Positions 7,517 to 16,540 are shown, numbered from the stretch's first letter. The stretch is DNA of 17,553 nt from a bacterium (GCA_030699625.1 JAUYLU010000070.1:1-17553); one strand, 5' to 3'. Numbers and translations are program-made. The notes: generated by a model from the sequence alone, not told the origin.

Positions 7517-8316
7517 CACAGGCCGAGAAAGAAAAGCGAAAGCGAGGGGAAAAGAAAATCGGGGGGCACAAGGAGCGCGATTCCCGTCCCGAGCACGAGG
7601 AAGGGCGCGAAGGGAATTTCGCTCTTCATTGTAAAGCGTCTGCCCCGCAAAAACAATAAAACGGCCGCCACGGCGGCGCCCGTCCAGAAGGCGAAGAGGA
7701 ACGCCATGACGCTCCCCGCCGCGCCCAGAAGCCAGCCGAGGCCGAGGGCGAGCTTCGCGTCGCCGAGCCCCATCCATCTGCCTCCTGAAAGGAAGTAGAA
7801 GAGCGCGAAAGGAAGGGCGAGGGCGGGACCGGCGAGGAGCGCGGACGAAAGCGTTTCTCCCCCGATCGGGAAAAAGAACGGACGCGCGAGCGCAAGAAGC
7901 GCGAAGAGGTAGACCATGCCGTCGGGGATGACCATGTGCCGCAGGTCGTATGCGGCGATAATGACGAGAAGGGCGGCAGCAGCGAAAAGATAGAGCGTGA
8001 AGAGCGCGAGCGGCACTCCGCCGTAAAGGCCCGCCGCGTAGGCGTAGACGATAGCGAAAAAAATAGCGGTCGAGAGCTCGACCAGAGGATACTGCCACGA
8101 AAGCCGCGACTGGCACGAGGCGCAGCGGCCGCGGAGGAAGAGGAACGAAAGCACGGGAATCATCTCGTAGAAACGGAGCTCCTTCCCGCAATAGAGGCAC
8201 AACGACCTCCCGAAGAACGTCATGCCGGTGTGGTAGCGGAATACCACCACGTTCAAGAAACTCCCGATGACGGCGCCGAAGAGGAACGAAATAAGGACGA
8301 ACGGCTCTATATCCAT
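7513..8316 (-). CDS. pilD: Type IV prepilin leader peptidase / N-methyltransferase
   Basis: A 267-residue polytopic membrane protein. N-terminal GSFLNVVVFR (18-27) and two CxxC pairs (C40/C43 and C65/C68) form the zinc-binding cytoplasmic loop of the methyltransferase domain. The aspartyl protease pair is D124 (AAYDLRHMVIPD) and D186 in the GLGD motif. It cuts prepilins after Gly and methylates the new N-terminus, so it should process all five pilins in the window. It heads the minor-pilin operon and its stop overlaps the next start. Probable promoter 8325-8353 would start the mRNA only about 2 nt before this ATG, suggesting leaderless translation. Confidence 0.95.
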   Translation of the reverse strand: MDIEPFVLISFLFGAVIGSFLNVVVFRYHTGMTFFGRSLCLYCGKELRFYEMIPVLSFLFLRGRCASCQSRLSWQYPLVELSTAIFFAIVYAYAAGLYGGVPLALFTLYLFAAAALLVIIAAYDLRHMVIPDGMVYLFALLALARPFFFPIGGETLSSALLAGPALALPFALFYFLSGGRWMGLGDAKLALGLGWLLGAAGSVMAFLFAFWTGAAVAAVLLFLRGRRFTMKSEIPFAPFLVLGTGIALLVPPDFLFPSLSLFFLGLW

Positions 8317-8324
8317 ATATTGGA

Positions 8325-8353
8325 ATTATATGCGCCATGAACATATATCCCAA
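8325..8353 (-). promoter_or_regulatory. pilD promoter, TTGGGA-17-TATAAT
   Basis: On the minus strand TTGGGA (8348-8353) and a perfect TATAAT (8325-8330) are separated by 17 nt. The -10 box ends 9 nt before the pilD ATG, so the mRNA should begin 0-3 nt from the start codon. The -35 overlaps the base of the terminator hairpin at 8352-8387. Confidence 0.65.
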
Positions 8354-8387
8354 ACGAAAAAACCCCTGCTCGGGGGTTTTTTCGTTT
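8352..8387. terminator. Bidirectional intrinsic terminator after the major pilin
   Basis: AAACG-AAAAAA-CCCC (8352-8366) pairs perfectly with GGGG-TTTTTT-CGTTT (8373-8387), with a 6-nt loop. A-tract and T-tract on the two sides give a terminator readable in both directions. It lies 40 nt past the major pilin stop on the minus strand and separates that gene from pilD. Confidence 0.9.
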
Positions 8388-8427
8388 CTGCGTCAGTCCG
8401 CGTGAAATCCGCGATAGTGTCCGCGTC

Positions 8428-8883
8428 CTAGGGCTTCACGTCGTAGATGGGGTCGGTGCCTGCCGCGTCCGTACCGCCGCCGGTGCAGACCGTGCCTGCC
8501 GCCGCGTCCGCATCGTTGTCGTCGAGGGTGTTCGGGTCCTGCTCAAGCGTCGCCCACATGTGGTACGACGAGCAGGTCGAGCCCGAACCGAGCGCCGCGT
8601 AGCCGTACGGCACTCCCGTGGAGGGATCGTTCGGGATGGCCGAAATGTATCCCGGCGTCACTAGGTTCGCGGTCGAAAGCGCCAGGGGGTAATTCCTGTT
8701 CGCGTCGTAATAGAGCTCGAGCGCGAGCTGGAGCTGTTTCAGGTCCGCCACCCGACGCGCGTCGCGCGATTTCATGCGGGCGCTGTTCAGGGAGGCGAGC
8801 ACCACCGACGACAGGATGCCGATGATGGCGATGACGACCAGAAGTTCGATAAGGGTAAAACCTCGTTTAGTATTTCTACTCAT
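8428..8883 (-). CDS. Probable major type IV pilin
   Basis: A 151-residue prepilin from the ATG at 8883 (MSRNTKRGFTLIE). The short basic leader is cut after G8, leaving F9-T-L-I-E13 with Glu at +5 and a classical LLVVIAIIGILSSVVLASL helix. The region DARRVADLKQLQLALELYYDANRNYP is typical of major pilins and G-type pseudopilins, and two Cys near the C-terminus may form a disulfide loop. An in-frame ATG 42 nt upstream (8925) would add 14 residues that fit no leader pattern. Unlike the four minor pilins, its leader contains no repeat array. Its own extended -10 promoter (8938-8946) and strong terminator suggest a separate, highly expressed unit, which supports the major-pilin call. Confidence 0.88.
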   Translation of the reverse strand: MSRNTKRGFTLIELLVVIAIIGILSSVVLASLNSARMKSRDARRVADLKQLQLALELYYDANRNYPLALSTANLVTPGYISAIPNDPSTGVPYGYAALGSGSTCSSYHMWATLEQDPNTLDDNDADAAAGTVCTGGGTDAAGTDPIYDVKP

Positions 8884-8937
8884 AAGCTTGCGTTGTATAA
8901 GGGGTAAAACGACCATTGTCTTCAACAGCTCTTTTAA

Positions 8938-8946
8938 AGTATAGCA
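8938..8946 (-). promoter_or_regulatory. Extended -10 promoter of the major pilin
   Basis: TGCTATACT on the minus strand fits TGnTATAAT with one mismatch. No -35 match 17 nt upstream. The predicted start near 8931 gives a 5' UTR of about 48 nt. Confidence 0.55.
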
Positions 8947-8985
8947 GGGGCGACGGAAGAGAGGGGCGGAGGGTTATCCACATTG

Positions 8986-9020
8986 AATCAGGCGTTAGAA
9001 GTTAGGCGTTAGGAGCTAGG
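8986..9020 (+). repeat. Heptamer array H (NNNNAGG/A x5)
   Basis: Five exact units: AATCAGG, CGTTAGA, AGTTAGG, CGTTAGG, AGCTAGG. It lies in the 239-nt gap between pilC and the major pilin gene, non-coding. It faces array I of opposite sense about 70 nt away; between them is a small hairpin CCGCA/TGCGG (about 9061-9080). Confidence 0.82.
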
Positions 9021-9092
9021 GAATGCAGAAGAAATTACAGACTTAATGACCGCAAATTGCCCGCAAGCTAAAAACTGCGGAGCGGCCTTCTT

Positions 9093-9116
9093 CCTAGTCT
9101 CCTAATCCCCTAATCG
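9093..9116 (+). repeat. Repeat array I (CCTANNNN), just past pilC
   Basis: Three 8-nt units CCTAGTCT, CCTAATCC and CCTAATCG begin 7 nt from the pilC stop. The period is 8 here rather than 7. With array H it forms a TTAGG...CCTAA inverted pair, the same arrangement as arrays B and C. Confidence 0.7.
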
Positions 9117-9122
9117 CTACCC

Positions 9123-10331
9123 TTAGATTCCGCCCGCGATGTTGTAGATAGGCACGAGGACCGAGGTGAGGAGAAGGCCGACGCCGAGGCCGAGGAGGAC
9201 GATGAGCACGGGCTCGATGAGGCCGACGAGCGTGTCGACGGCGTTTTCCACTTCCCGGCGATAGAACTTGGCGAGCGTTTTCAGGATGAAGCCGAGCTCG
9301 CCCGTCTCCTCGCCCACCTTCACCATTTGGACCATGATGGCGGGAATGTGGACCGGATAGCGCGAGAAGGCGTCGGACACGGCGCTTCCCCCTTTGACGA
9401 GCTCCTGCACGTCGCGGAGGAGGTTCTCGTACACCCTGTTGTCGACGACGCTTGCGGTGATCTCCACCGCGCGGAGCATCGAGATGCCGGAACCAAGCAT
9501 GGTGTCCATGTTGTCGGCGATGCGGGAGAGATAGAGCTTCCGATAAAGGTCGGACACGTACGGGATGGAGAGCTTCAGGCTGTCGAAATAGAGCCGCCCC
9601 CCTTCCGAGCCGCGGAGCCTCCACAGATAGAGGCCCGCCACCACGAGGATGACGAGGAAGAAGATGCCGTAATCGATGAGGAACTGGCTCATCCCCACCA
9701 CGATCTTGGTATAGAAGGGAATGTCCTGGCCCGATTCGACGAGGATGGCGGAGAGCTTCGGGATGACGAGGGTGAGCATGAGCACCATGACCGCGATGAA
9801 AGTGACGACGACGAACACCGGGTAGATAAGGGCGTTCCGCGTTTTCACCGTGAGCTCGTACGAGCGGTCAAGATAGTCCGCGAGGAAGAGAAAGGTCTCA
9901 TTGAGCTTCCCCGACTCCTCGCCGGCGCGCACCATATTGACGTAAAAGGCGGAGAAAATATCGGGATGTTTCCCGAGCGCCCCCGAAATGGGGACGCCCG
10001 CCTGCACGTCGTCGGCGATTTGGGAAAGCTTTTCCCGAAGGAGCAGGTTCTCCGATTCGCCGCCGAGGAGACGGAAGGCCTTGACGGCGGAGACCTGCGC
10101 TTCAAAGAGCGTCGAGATTTGGCGCGAGATGATGACGACGTCCTTGAGCGAGACCCGCTCGAAGAGCGAGAAATTCCGCTCGAAGAACGGCTTTTCGTCC
10201 TCTTCGGCGACGGAGACGATGATGAGGTTCCGCCGCTGGAGCGCGAGGATGGCGAGGTCCTTCGAGGGCGCGTCGATGATGCCCTCGGTCTCCTTGCCGC
10301 TCGCCTCGATCGCTTTGTACTTGAAGACCAT
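9123..10331 (-). CDS. pilC: Type IV pilus inner-membrane platform protein PilC
   Basis: A 402-residue protein of normal length with the N-terminal FKYKAIEASGKETEG segment and two T2SS-F domains (about 65-187 and 268-390), each with the conserved GEESGKL / GEETGEL element (136-143 and its repeat). Hydrophobic helices lie at about 168-192, 212-237 and 365-392. PilC is the platform through which the PilB and PilT motors add or remove pilin subunits. It starts 6 nt after the pilT stop, within the same operon, without an obvious Shine-Dalgarno. Confidence 0.96.
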   Translation of the reverse strand: MVFKYKAIEASGKETEGIIDAPSKDLAILALQRRNLIIVSVAEEDEKPFFERNFSLFERVSLKDVVIISRQISTLFEAQVSAVKAFRLLGGESENLLLREKLSQIADDVQAGVPISGALGKHPDIFSAFYVNMVRAGEESGKLNETFLFLADYLDRSYELTVKTRNALIYPVFVVVTFIAVMVLMLTLVIPKLSAILVESGQDIPFYTKIVVGMSQFLIDYGIFFLVILVVAGLYLWRLRGSEGGRLYFDSLKLSIPYVSDLYRKLYLSRIADNMDTMLGSGISMLRAVEITASVVDNRVYENLLRDVQELVKGGSAVSDAFSRYPVHIPAIMVQMVKVGEETGELGFILKTLAKFYRREVENAVDTLVGLIEPVLIVLLGLGVGLLLTSVLVPIYNIAGGI

Positions 10332-10337
10332 GGAGGA

Positions 10338-11399
10338 TTAGATGAGGCGCTCGAGCCCCTTGGGGTTCAGCGAATAGGCATGGGCATCCTCGATGGAAAT
10401 CTCGCCACGGCGGACGAGGTCGACGAGCGAGCGGTTCATGTCGACCATGCCCTGCTCGAAGCCGGTTTCGATGACGATGTCGATCTCCTGCGTCTTCCGC
10501 TCGCGGATGAGGTTCGCCACCGCCTTGTTGTTGATGAGGAGCTCGTAGGCGGGAATGAGGCCTCCCGAAACGCGCTTGATGAGGCGCTGGGAAAAGATGC
10601 CGATGAGCGAGCCCGCGAGCTGGAGGCGGATCTGCTCCTGCTGTCCCGCCGGGAACGAGTCGATGATGCGGTCGATGGTCTGGGAGGCGTTATTGGTGTG
10701 AAGCGTCGAGAGAACAAGGTGCCCAGTCTCGGCGGCGGTCACCGCGGTCGACATGGTTTCGGGGTCGCGCATCTCGCCGATCATGATGACGTCGACGTCC
10801 TGCCGGAACGAACGGAGGAGAGCGCTGTGGAAATCCTTGGTGTCGATGCCCACCTCGCGCTGATCGATGATGGACTGCCGCGGCTCGAACACGTACTCGA
10901 TGGGGTCCTCGATGGTGACGATGTGCTCCTTGCGCTCGCGGTTGATGAGGTCGATCATGGCGGCGAGCGTCGTCGATTTGCCCTGCCCCACCGGGCCGAC
11001 CACGAGGAAGAACCCCTGCTTCTTCTGGGCGAACGCCTCGATGATGGGCGGCAGGTTGAGCTCCTTCACGTCCTTGATCTTCGGAATGAGGCGCAGCGCG
11101 ATGCCCGCCATGCCGCCGTGGAAGAAGGCGTTCCCCCTGAGACGCGCCGTGCCCTTGAAACTGTACGAAAAATCGACTTCCTGCGTTTCGAGGAACGATT
11201 TGTATTTTTCCTCCGACAGGAGCTCTTTCAAAATGCCAAGCGCGTCCTCTTTCGAATACGGCGCGCGCTTCGCGAGCGTCACGAGCTCGCCGGTGACGCG
11301 CACGGACGGCGGGCGGCCCGCCGAGATGTGGAGGTCGGACCCGCCCTCCCTGACGACGGTGGTAATGAGCTCTTCCACTTCTTTTTTATAGTCGGTCAT
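10338..11399 (-). CDS. pilT: Type IV pilus retraction ATPase PilT
   Basis: A 353-residue hexameric secretion ATPase. Start SDLHISAGRPPSVR (21-34) is typical of PilT. Walker A is GPVGQGKSTT (135-144), a variant of GPTGSGKSTT that keeps the essential GKS. The Asp box IEDPIEY (163-169), Walker B with VIMIGEMRDPET (204-215) and the His box HLVLSTLHTNNA (227-238) are all present. The C-terminal region LIRERKTQEI corresponds to the AIREGKTHQI motif of retraction ATPases. The ATG overlaps the response regulator stop (ATGA). Confidence 0.95.
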   Translation of the reverse strand: MTDYKKEVEELITTVVREGGSDLHISAGRPPSVRVTGELVTLAKRAPYSKEDALGILKELLSEEKYKSFLETQEVDFSYSFKGTARLRGNAFFHGGMAGIALRLIPKIKDVKELNLPPIIEAFAQKKQGFFLVVGPVGQGKSTTLAAMIDLINRERKEHIVTIEDPIEYVFEPRQSIIDQREVGIDTKDFHSALLRSFRQDVDVIMIGEMRDPETMSTAVTAAETGHLVLSTLHTNNASQTIDRIIDSFPAGQQEQIRLQLAGSLIGIFSQRLIKRVSGGLIPAYELLINNKAVANLIRERKTQEIDIVIETGFEQGMVDMNRSLVDLVRRGEISIEDAHAYSLNPKGLERLI

Positions 11400-11788
11400 T
11401 TGTTTTTTCCCATGATGTCGAGTACGTGCATGATCACTTCCGAAGGCGTGGCGGAGGCCTTGACGATGTAGCCCGCGGCGCCGAGCTCCTTGCCCCGTTC
11501 AATGTCGGACTGTTGGCCGCGGTTCGAAAGGACGATCTTCGCCGCCTGCGGCGCGAGACCCTCCTTGTTGATGGCGGCGAGGAGCTCGAAGCCGTCCATC
11601 TTCGGCATCACCACGTCGAGGAGGATGATGTCGGGCGCGAGGCCGCGGCGGAGGGCGTCGAGCGCGAAATCAGGGCCGAGCGCCGTGTGGACGTCGAAGC
11701 CCGATTCGCTGAACTTGAGGGCGTACATGTCGATGAGGAAATTATCGTCGTCAACGATGAGTATGGTGTTTTTCTTCCCGTCCGCCAT
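11396..11788 (-). CDS. Single-domain response regulator (CheY/PilG-like) in the pilus operon
   Basis: A 130-residue stand-alone receiver domain. Acidic pocket D13-D14-D15, phospho-acceptor D58 (IILLDVVMPKMDG), S88 (IVLSNRG) in the Thr/Ser switch position and K110 (YIVK) are all present, so it should be phosphorylatable. There is no output domain. It lies between pilB and pilT, overlapping pilT by 4 nt, so it may tune motor activity or twitching direction as PilG/PilH do; that role is inference. No histidine kinase is in the window. An extended -10 promoter (11797-11805) sits 9 nt before the ATG. Confidence 0.92.
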   Translation of the reverse strand: MADGKKNTILIVDDDNFLIDMYALKFSESGFDVHTALGPDFALDALRRGLAPDIILLDVVMPKMDGFELLAAINKEGLAPQAAKIVLSNRGQQSDIERGKELGAAGYIVKASATPSEVIMHVLDIMGKNK

Positions 11789-11796
11789 GTGTGTTC

Positions 11797-11805
11797 AGTA
11801 TACCA
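11797..11805 (-). promoter_or_regulatory. Extended -10 promoter before the response regulator
   Basis: TGGTATACT on the minus strand matches TGnTATAAT with one mismatch, in the 35-nt gap after pilB. Its -10 box ends 9 nt before the ATG, the same spacing as at pilD, implying a leaderless mRNA. No -35 hexamer. Confidence 0.5.
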
Positions 11806-11823
11806 ATAGAAAACGAGCCGTCC

Positions 11824-13532
<1,709 letters not shown>

Positions 13533-13533
<1 letters not shown>

Positions 13534-13635
13534 CCCATTAGAAATTAAGACTCATAACGTGCTGTTTTTAGGGCTGTTCGACCTTTGTATGCATTATTTT
13601 TGGGAGACATACGCTTTTGTGAATTTCTAACGGGA
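13533..13635. repeat. 103-bp inverted-repeat element upstream of pilB
   Basis: TCCCATTAGAAATT (13533-13546) and AATTTCTAACGGGA (13622-13635) are 14-bp inverted arms with one mismatch that is G:U in RNA. On the minus strand the 3' arm ends on the A of the pilB ATG. The interior contains GTATG...CATAC and a weak TTCACA-19-AATAAT but no clear promoter. The remaining gap to the next gene (13636-13728) is GC-rich with CGGGCCCG; I see no terminator or ORF in it. Confidence 0.75.
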
Positions 13636-13728
13636 CAAGTCCTTGTTATTTGTTTTTGACCGCGGCCCCTGGCAGGACTCATGCGATTGAAATGTGAGGC
13701 ACCGGGCCCGTGGCGCCGGTACGGCGGC

Positions 13729-14049
13729 CTATTGCGCGGCGGGCTCTTCGACGCCGATGGGCGCGAACGGGTTCCCCCGGCCGGTGACGCCCGAATCGGG
13801 AAGGATGACGGAAAAATCCTGAAGATTCTCGAAGAGGGGCGACGAGAAGACCTCCTCGTCGAGCCTGATGTTGTTCAAGGAAAGGAGCACGGTAAGAAGC
13901 TCCCTTCCCTTCACGTCCTGCGCGGAGAGAAGCGGGGTCTCGGACACGAGGGGCGATGTGGGCGGCCCCGATTTCAAGAAAAAGGAGTAGACGAAGAAGG
14001 CCGCGACGAGGGCGAGGACCGAGAACAGGATTTTGCGCGTGCGCGTCAT
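13729..14049 (-). CDS. Small T4P alignment-complex protein, PilP-position
   Basis: A 106-residue protein with an N-terminal membrane helix (about 7-25), a linker rich in Pro and Ser, a helical segment DVKGRELLTVLLSLNNIRLDEEVFSSPLFENLQDF (given here as residues 45-79 by position, ending NLQDF) and the C-terminal motif NPFAPIG (93-99). It starts 4 nt after the pilO stop, in the place where Proteobacteria carry pilP, but it has no lipobox and no visible PilP beta domain. I recognise it as the small protein that follows PilO in CPR pilus clusters. Its role as a PilN/O partner is inferred from position. Confidence 0.8.
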   Translation of the reverse strand: MTRTRKILFSVLALVAAFFVYSFFLKSGPPTSPLVSETPLLSAQDVKGRELLTVLLSLNNIRLDEEVFSSPLFENLQDFSVILPDSGVTGRGNPFAPIGVEEPAAQ

Positions 14050-14053
14050 GGGT

Positions 14054-14602
14054 TCATTTTAGCCAATAGGTCTTTATTCTCACGTTGTGCTGGCTCACTC
14101 CCAGGTCGCCCGAGACGCTGAACGAGACACTCTCGATGTCGACGACGCGGAGGCTCTTTTCGAGGTCCTCCATGAACGAGACGAAGTTCCGGTACGGCCC
14201 GTCGACCGCGAACTCGAGCGAGACGGAACCGAACGGCTTGTCGCTTGCGCCGATGAGGTCGCGCTCCTTGTTCCTGTCGGCCTTGCTGTCGAGGCGGATG
14301 TTCTTCACCGACATGCCGTACTTCGCCGCCATGCGGTCGAGCTCGAGCACGAGGCGCACGTTGTCGACGTTGTTCGGCACCATCCGCTCGAGCCGCTCTA
14401 TCGAAGCGACGGGGAACGCATTGAAGCGCTCCCGAAGCTCGTCGCGCTTCGCCTGGAGCCGCTTCGAATTGTCGAGCGCCTGCTCGTACGAAGCCTTCTC
14501 CTGCGTGAGCGCCTGCACTTCTTTGTAGTACGGGTCGGTGAAGAAATAGAAGATGCCGATGGCGGCGGCGGCGAGGACGATGGGAAAAATGAGGCGGGTC
14601 AT
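14054..14602 (-). CDS. pilO: Type IV pilus alignment protein PilO
   Basis: A 182-residue bitopic protein: a membrane helix right at the N-terminus (about 4-21), a coiled coil (about 26-62) and a C-terminal ferredoxin-like domain with VSLEFAVDGPYRNFVSFMEDLE, the hallmark of PilO. With PilN it forms the periplasm-facing heterodimer that couples PilM to the fibre base; in a CPR cell this faces the region outside the single membrane. Its ATG overlaps the pilN stop (ATGA), so the two are translationally coupled. Confidence 0.9.
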   Translation of the reverse strand: MTRLIFPIVLAAAAIGIFYFFTDPYYKEVQALTQEKASYEQALDNSKRLQAKRDELRERFNAFPVASIERLERMVPNNVDNVRLVLELDRMAAKYGMSVKNIRLDSKADRNKERDLIGASDKPFGSVSLEFAVDGPYRNFVSFMEDLEKSLRVVDIESVSFSVSGDLGVSQHNVRIKTYWLK

Positions 14603-15222
14603 GGCTGTTCTTCCACAGATGCTTCTGCAGGAGTGGTTCCCTCGCGGGCAATGACATCCTTATAGTACACGAGTGACGGATTGATCGAGGCGAAGAAATC
14701 GAAGGTGACGTTGCCCTGGCTGTCGAGGTTCAGGTTCGAAAAGATGTGGTCGGTGAAGTATTTCGATTTGCCGAACACGTCCGATTGCACCGCCACGTAC
14801 GCGTAGCTCCGCGCCTGTCCCGACATGACAAGCTCGATCTTCTTCGAATCGGTGAAGGTGTAGGTGAACTTGTTGAAGCGCAGGTTGGGGATGGTGTTCG
14901 ATTCGAGAAGGGCGAAGACCGGAGAGATGACGGTGTGCGAGGCAAGGATCTCCTTCGCCGACTCGATGCGCTTGTCGAGGCGCTCGAGCTCGACGATGAG
15001 CGACGGTTCGAAGGCCCGCTCCGCCCGCTCAAGGGCCGCGCTCATGGTCTTGATCTCGTTCGAGAGGAGAAGCTTGTAGAAAAAGACGCCGACGCCCGCG
15101 AAGAGCGAGGCGAAGAACACGAGGGTGGCAAGCAGCATGAAAATGCCTATGGGGGCCTCGCGCATCGCCACCCCTTCCTTGGCGAGCGACTTCTTTGGTA
15201 TGAATGACGTTTGCTGGTCCAT
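14599..15222 (-). CDS. pilN: Type IV pilus alignment protein PilN
   Basis: A 207-residue bitopic protein from the ATG at 15222 (MDQQTSFIPKKSLAKEG). The cytoplasmic N-terminus with FIPKK takes the place of the INLLP-type peptide that binds PilM. One membrane helix (about 24-50), a coiled coil (about 55-95) and a C-terminal domain follow. A start 60 nt upstream (15282) is possible but would add a basic stretch unlike PilN. It sits between pilM and pilO and is coupled to pilO by a 4-nt overlap. The 91-nt gap to pilM contains a candidate extended -10. Confidence 0.88.
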   Translation of the reverse strand: MDQQTSFIPKKSLAKEGVAMREAPIGIFMLLATLVFFASLFAGVGVFFYKLLLSNEIKTMSAALERAERAFEPSLIVELERLDKRIESAKEILASHTVISPVFALLESNTIPNLRFNKFTYTFTDSKKIELVMSGQARSYAYVAVQSDVFGKSKYFTDHIFSNLNLDSQGNVTFDFFASINPSLVYYKDVIAREGTTPAEASVEEQP

Positions 15223-15238
15223 CCGCTGTGCTTCTTTT

Positions 15239-15247
15239 ATTTTACCA
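15239..15247 (-). promoter_or_regulatory. Weak extended -10 before pilN
   Basis: TGGTAAAAT on the minus strand resembles TGnTATAAT (TAAAAT, one mismatch), 17 nt before the chosen pilN ATG. No -35. It could add transcription within the pilM-pilO operon. Confidence 0.3.
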
Positions 15248-15313
15248 CGCAGAAAGGCCGTCGGGCGCCGCGTGGCGGGCATATGGGGAAAAGCGGCGTC
15301 CAGGCGCGGCGCG

Positions 15314-16444
15314 TTAGAGGTCCTGGAGTTTTTTGAGCGCGAGCCCTATGGCGACCGCGAACTCCGGCCCCGCTTCCTGCAAGAGCTGATCGAGGAAGGC
15401 GGGCGCTTCCACCTTGGCGAACGGGTCGCCGAACGCCACTTCCGCCTGGAGCGTGCGCGCCGCCTCCTCCTTGAAGCCCTTGAGGAGCACGCCGCCGCCG
15501 GTGAGTATCACTTTGCCGATGGTCGCGTTGTGCTTTTTCTCGTAATTGAGGAGCACGCGGTTCACCTCGGCAAGGAGGTAGTCGGTGGAGAGCCGGACGG
15601 TCTCGGCCGCGTTTTCCGCTCCCGCGCCGCCGGTGAGCCCCTTTTCGCGCTTCAGCGCTTCGGCCTGGTCGAAGGAAATGCCGAGCGACTTCGAAAGGGC
15701 CACGGTGATGTCCTGCGAGCCGCGGTCGATCACGTGCGAGGCCCGCACCACGCCGTATTCGACGACCGAGAGCTTCGTCTTGCCCGCGCCCATGTCGAGC
15801 ACCATGACGAGCTTCATGTCGCGGCCGAACGACGAGCGGATGGTGCTGAATATCTCTATCTCGAAAAACGGGTTCTCGAGCGCGTTTTGTTTCGCCACGT
15901 CCCGGTACTTGGCGACGGCGTCGTTGTGGATGGCCGCGAGCATGATCTGGACGGTCTTTCCCTTTCCGTCCGCCGTCGTCGCCGCGCCCTCCCCCGCCGT
16001 CTCGTACTCGTCGCTCGCCGGAATGGCCCACCAATCGAGCGAGACCTCGGCGATGGGCACGGGAATGTACTTTCTCGCCTCGATGGGAATGATGGCGGCG
16101 AGCTGCGATTCGGAGACCTTGGGAAGCTCGATGATGGAGACGAGGCTCGCCGAAAACGGGATGGAGAGCGCGGCGTTTTTGGTGGTAACGTTCGATTCCT
16201 TCAGGATGTCGGCGAGCGCCTCGGCGATCTTCTCCGAGGGAAGGTTGGTCATCTGGCCGAGCCGAAGCCCCGCGTACGGACCGAGGGCGAGCTCGCCGTA
16301 GGTTTCGAGGATGGCCCGGCCGCCTTTTTTCTTGAGCTGGACCACCTTTGCGAAGGAGGAACCGATGTCGATGCCCACCACGCTCCCGTCCTTTTTCCCC
16401 ATGAGCGAAGAGAATTTCAAAACGCCCTTGAACGGATTTTCCAT
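15314..16444 (-). CDS. pilM: Actin-like pilus assembly ATPase PilM
   Basis: A 376-residue FtsA/actin-fold protein. Phosphate-1 loop GIDIGSSFAKVV (24-35), phosphate-2 loop VLDMGAGKTKLSVV (215-228) and the adenosine motif VILTGGGVLLKGF (312-324) are present, with the PilM-specific EARKYIPVPI (122-131). It is cytoplasmic, binds the PilN N-terminal peptide and links the platform to the motors. It heads the pilM-N-O-small protein unit and diverges from comF. The ATG abuts CTCTAACAGG, the same motif type as at gatC and pilB, and is preceded by a strong leader hairpin. I see no convincing promoter. Confidence 0.95.
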   Translation of the reverse strand: MENPFKGVLKFSSLMGKKDGSVVGIDIGSSFAKVVQLKKKGGRAILETYGELALGPYAGLRLGQMTNLPSEKIAEALADILKESNVTTKNAALSIPFSASLVSIIELPKVSESQLAAIIPIEARKYIPVPIAEVSLDWWAIPASDEYETAGEGAATTADGKGKTVQIMLAAIHNDAVAKYRDVAKQNALENPFFEIEIFSTIRSSFGRDMKLVMVLDMGAGKTKLSVVEYGVVRASHVIDRGSQDITVALSKSLGISFDQAEALKREKGLTGGAGAENAAETVRLSTDYLLAEVNRVLLNYEKKHNATIGKVILTGGGVLLKGFKEEAARTLQAEVAFGDPFAKVEAPAFLDQLLQEAGPEFAVAIGLALKKLQDL

Positions 16445-16454
16445 CCTGTTAGAG

Positions 16455-16495
16455 ATAGGGAACGCGTGCTCTACGAACAGAGGGCGTTTCCCTAT
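16455..16495 (-). promoter_or_regulatory. Leader hairpin of pilM
   Basis: ATAGGGAACGC (16455-16465) pairs with GCGTTTCCCTAT (16484-16495) with one bulged base, extended by CTCT/AGAG around a 6-nt loop. Its base is 10 nt before the pilM ATG, separated by CTCTAACAGG. There is no T tract, so a translational or mRNA-stability role is more likely than termination. Confidence 0.65.
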
Positions 16496-16540
16496 GATTA
16501 ATTTTAAAATTCTTTCTCATTTTTATATCGGGCGTTCCCG

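Noticed and set aside
6830..8353. A 507-residue minus-strand frame ending as a pilin
   Set aside because: Its first half runs through pilD in another frame and is Arg-rich nonsense; only the part from the GTG at 7516 is a credible GspH-like pilin.
9327..11471. A 714-residue plus-strand open frame, and similar long ones at 2792-4399, 11791-13548 and 15125-16501
   Set aside because: They are antisense to pilC/pilT, ligA, pilB and pilN/pilM, are rich in Arg, Glu, His and Asp as expected of the opposite strand of GC-rich coding DNA, and match no family I recognise.
13622..13635. Resemblance of AATTTCTAACGGGA to the 3' flank of 16S rRNA genes (CCTCCTTTCTA)
   Set aside because: There is no rRNA in the window, the match is short, and the motif occurs as paired arms next to protein starts.
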